Source: Calothrix parasitica NIES-267 (GTDB lineage Bacteria > Cyanobacteriota > Cyanobacteriia > Cyanobacteriales > Nostocaceae). From it: a stretch of DNA of 64,000 bases. Below are positions 62,493-64,000 of this stretch, in pieces. The stretch lies in assembly GCF_002368095.1 (NCBI RefSeq), contig NZ_AP018227.1, positions 3,629,563 through 3,693,562 of the forward strand. Reading direction: 5' to 3'. The position numbers and the translations under genes are program-made. The notes under the pieces are model-generated. The model searched no databases. It was not told the origin of the DNA and worked only from the letters and a program-made list of their open reading frames with translations. Each line of letters begins with the position of its first letter. Within the stretch, counting starts at the first letter, position 1.

Positions 62493-64000
62493 TTAATCAC
62501 AAAGTTGTACTTGGTCGTAGAAAATCCAACCTTCAGTATCATCAGAAAGTTTAACTTTCAAAAAATCACCTTTATCATCAAGTTTTAACATTGTTTCCCC
62601 TCGATTTAATGCTTTGAATGCTTGAGCATCCCTATGAGGGAGGTCGCGTAATTGTGGAGATTTATTCAAATCTTTTTTAACAATCCAACATTTCCCAGGT
62701 ATTTGCGATAGCAAATTACTGTGTTGCGAATTTGTTTTACCTAAATTACCAGCATTAACTAAAGCAAATCCCCCAACACTAGCTAGTACAGTTGCAACTC
62801 CTATACTTTTTACACCTAGAGGAATTACGTTCTTAAACTTTGGCATTTTCGGAATTGATTTTAAAGGTGTCGTAGTTGAAGGTTCTTCTAATTTAACATT
62901 GATTTTTGGGAGTCGAGCAGTTTTAGCTATGGGTTGCTGTGGTTCAACTGCAAAATTTTTACTTTTATAGTAAGCAGGAATAACATCATGTGCATACTCC
63001 GTGGAAGTAATATCTTTTACTTTTATATGCTGCTGTCCTAAGCGCAGCACGCTAGAGGTAGAAAGTGGCATTTCTCCAGCTAAAAGTAATTGACCGTCAA
63101 GAATTGGTGGATTTTTTTGACGAAGATTCCGTAAATAAAATTTTTCTTTTTCTGGGTTGAAAAAGATTTCTACATGTAGTGCAGAAACTGTTGATTCAGA
63201 TAAAACAATATCGCAATCTTGGGGGTCGCGACCGATACGAATTTTTCCTGGTATTTTACTAAATTGATTGCTGGTAATTTTATAAGTATTAATATTGCTC
63301 CCTTCAACCCACTCTAAAGTAAGTTCGTATAAACCCTTATTAGTCTGGCTTTCTAATGAGTCGGGTTCGGATAGAGTTGGTAATTCTTTTAATGCTTCTA
63401 TTACTTCGTCTACAGTTTGATAGCGCTCTTTGAAATGATAGCGCGTCATCTTATTTATAACTTCGGAAAATGCTGGGTCTACTTTTCTCAGATGCTCCCA
63501 AAGTATTTCTCCGGTATTCGGGTCGTCTTGAAGTTCGTAAGGATATACACCTGTTAACGCTTGAATAGCTATCATTCCCAGAGCGTAAATATCGCTTCCC
63601 TGACGCGGTAAACGTCTAATTTGTTCGGAAGGCATGTAGCCGCGAGTTCCTACAACTAATGTAACATTTTGTTTGGATGAATTAGTTGCTGTTTGATTGC
63701 GTAGTTGCTTGATTGCGCCGAAATCAATTAATACTAATTTATTATCGGAAGCACGTCTAATGAGATTATCGGGTTTGATGTCGCGGTGAATTACTCCTTG
63801 ACTATGAACAAACTGCAAAATTGACAGTATTTCAGTCAAAAGGTCTATGACTTGAGTTTGACTTAACTTTCTTCCTTTGGGTAATTCTCTGCTTAGAGAA
63901 TGTCCTTCGATTAATTCTTGTACCAGATAAAATTGGTTATTGTCATCAAAATAAGCTAAAAGTCTCGGAATTTGGTCGTGATTTCCCAACTGTTGCAGCG
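62493..64000 (-). CDS. Serine/threonine kinase with FHA and SH3-like domains (5' end outside window)
   Basis: Partial: the frame is open to the last base, with the N-terminus beyond the window end. Kinase domain: HRDIKPDNL, DFGAIKQ (DFG), GTRGYMPSEQ, then an FHA domain (about residues 230-330 of the visible part: IRIGRDPQDCDIVLSESTVSALHVEI), which binds phosphothreonine. One transmembrane segment (VKSIGVATVLASVGGFALVNAG) and a C-terminal SH3-like domain (CWIVKKD to EGWIFYDQVQLCD) outside. Kinase-FHA architecture suggests self-phosphorylation or partner docking. The visible 498+ residues cover most of the protein. Confidence 0.9.
   Translation of the reverse strand, partial: LQQLGNHDQIPRLLAYFDDNNQFYLVQELIEGHSLSRELPKGRKLSQTQVIDLLTEILSILQFVHSQGVIHRDIKPDNLIRRASDNKLVLIDFGAIKQLRNQTATNSSKQNVTLVVGTRGYMPSEQIRRLPRQGSDIYALGMIAIQALTGVYPYELQDDPNTGEILWEHLRKVDPAFSEVINKMTRYHFKERYQTVDEVIEALKELPTLSEPDSLESQTNKGLYELTLEWVEGSNINTYKITSNQFSKIPGKIRIGRDPQDCDIVLSESTVSALHVEIFFNPEKEKFYLRNLRQKNPPILDGQLLLAGEMPLSTSSVLRLGQQHIKVKDITSTEYAHDVIPAYYKSKNFAVEPQQPIAKTARLPKINVKLEEPSTTTPLKSIPKMPKFKNVIPLGVKSIGVATVLASVGGFALVNAGNLGKTNSQHSNLLSQIPGKCWIVKKDLNKSPQLRDLPHRDAQAFKALNRGETMLKLDDKGDFLKVKLSDDTEGWIFYDQVQLCD

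Noticed and set aside
1-64000. HIP1 (GCGATCGC) abundance as a taxon marker
   Set aside because: I saw only about four copies (near 12810, 31056, 48221 and 48273), too few to support the HIP1-rich pattern.

Overview
The window comes from the chromosome of a filamentous, probably heterocyst-forming cyanobacterium (Nostocales; Calothrix/Rivularia/Nostoc-like). The evidence is a cyanophycinase, a PAM68-type photosystem II assembly protein next to rpsO, a GUN4-domain kinase, the cyanobacterial PanC-Cmk fusion, TPR-CHAT and DUF928 proteins, very large hybrid Ser/Thr-His kinases, and short intergenic heptamer arrays of the kind described in Calothrix and Nostoc. The genus is inference only. DNA is AT-rich and genes are mostly monocistronic, separated by repeat-filled spacers. 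No ribosomal RNA, CRISPR array, prophage or plasmid functions are visible.

Layout. 1-3.1 kb: cphB between two inverted copies of a small palindromic element, an unknown protein, rpsO and a PAM68-like gene. 3.4-7.1 kb: a methyltransferase, a solitary RNA-guided nuclease gene iscB with a structured leader that looks like its omega RNA, then DAHP synthase. 7.2-14.2 kb: a lipoprotein, a DUF1517-like protein, a pentapeptide-repeat protein, tyrA and a CHASE2 nucleotide cyclase. 14.3-24.6 kb: a family of two-partner-secretion exoproteins (one 1667 aa, one 837 aa, one 5'-truncated copy, one C-terminal stub) with a DUF928 gene, followed by a convergent TPR-CHAT protease. 27.6-33.3 kb: a GUN4 kinase, tRNA-His, and a cupin/isochorismatase/amidohydrolase set. 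33.4-40.4 kb: a receiver-histidine kinase and a 1774-aa multidomain kinase. 40.6-49 kb: a nucleoside transporter, an SLH-glycosidase-like protein, a long empty gap, rlpA and panC/cmk. 49.4-64 kb: nickel superoxide dismutase with its maturation protease, purM, a PHP protein, small enzymes, a DUF5895-like gene, a flavoprotein, a Nif11-like peptide and a kinase-FHA-SH3 gene cut by the window end.

The genes do not form one large pathway. Clear functional groups are sodN-sodX (NiSOD and its leader protease), the TpsA/DUF928/CHAT surface locus, the cupin-cysteine hydrolase-amidohydrolase set (probably nitrogenous-ring or amide catabolism) and the two adjacent sensory kinases. DAHP synthase and TyrA belong to the same aromatic pathway but are not linked in an operon.

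The most unusual features are: (1) the complete IscB gene with a foldable leader RNA whose last hairpin carries a dispersed cyanobacterial palindrome; (2) a tandem series of exoprotein genes at successive stages of decay; (3) repeats that write gene ends. At least seven genes take their stop codon, and often their last residues, from heptamer arrays. One kinase takes its stop from the terminal repeat of a small mobile element, and one small ORF takes its start from another. (4) A heptamer array that itself contains a 2 x 56 bp higher-order duplication.
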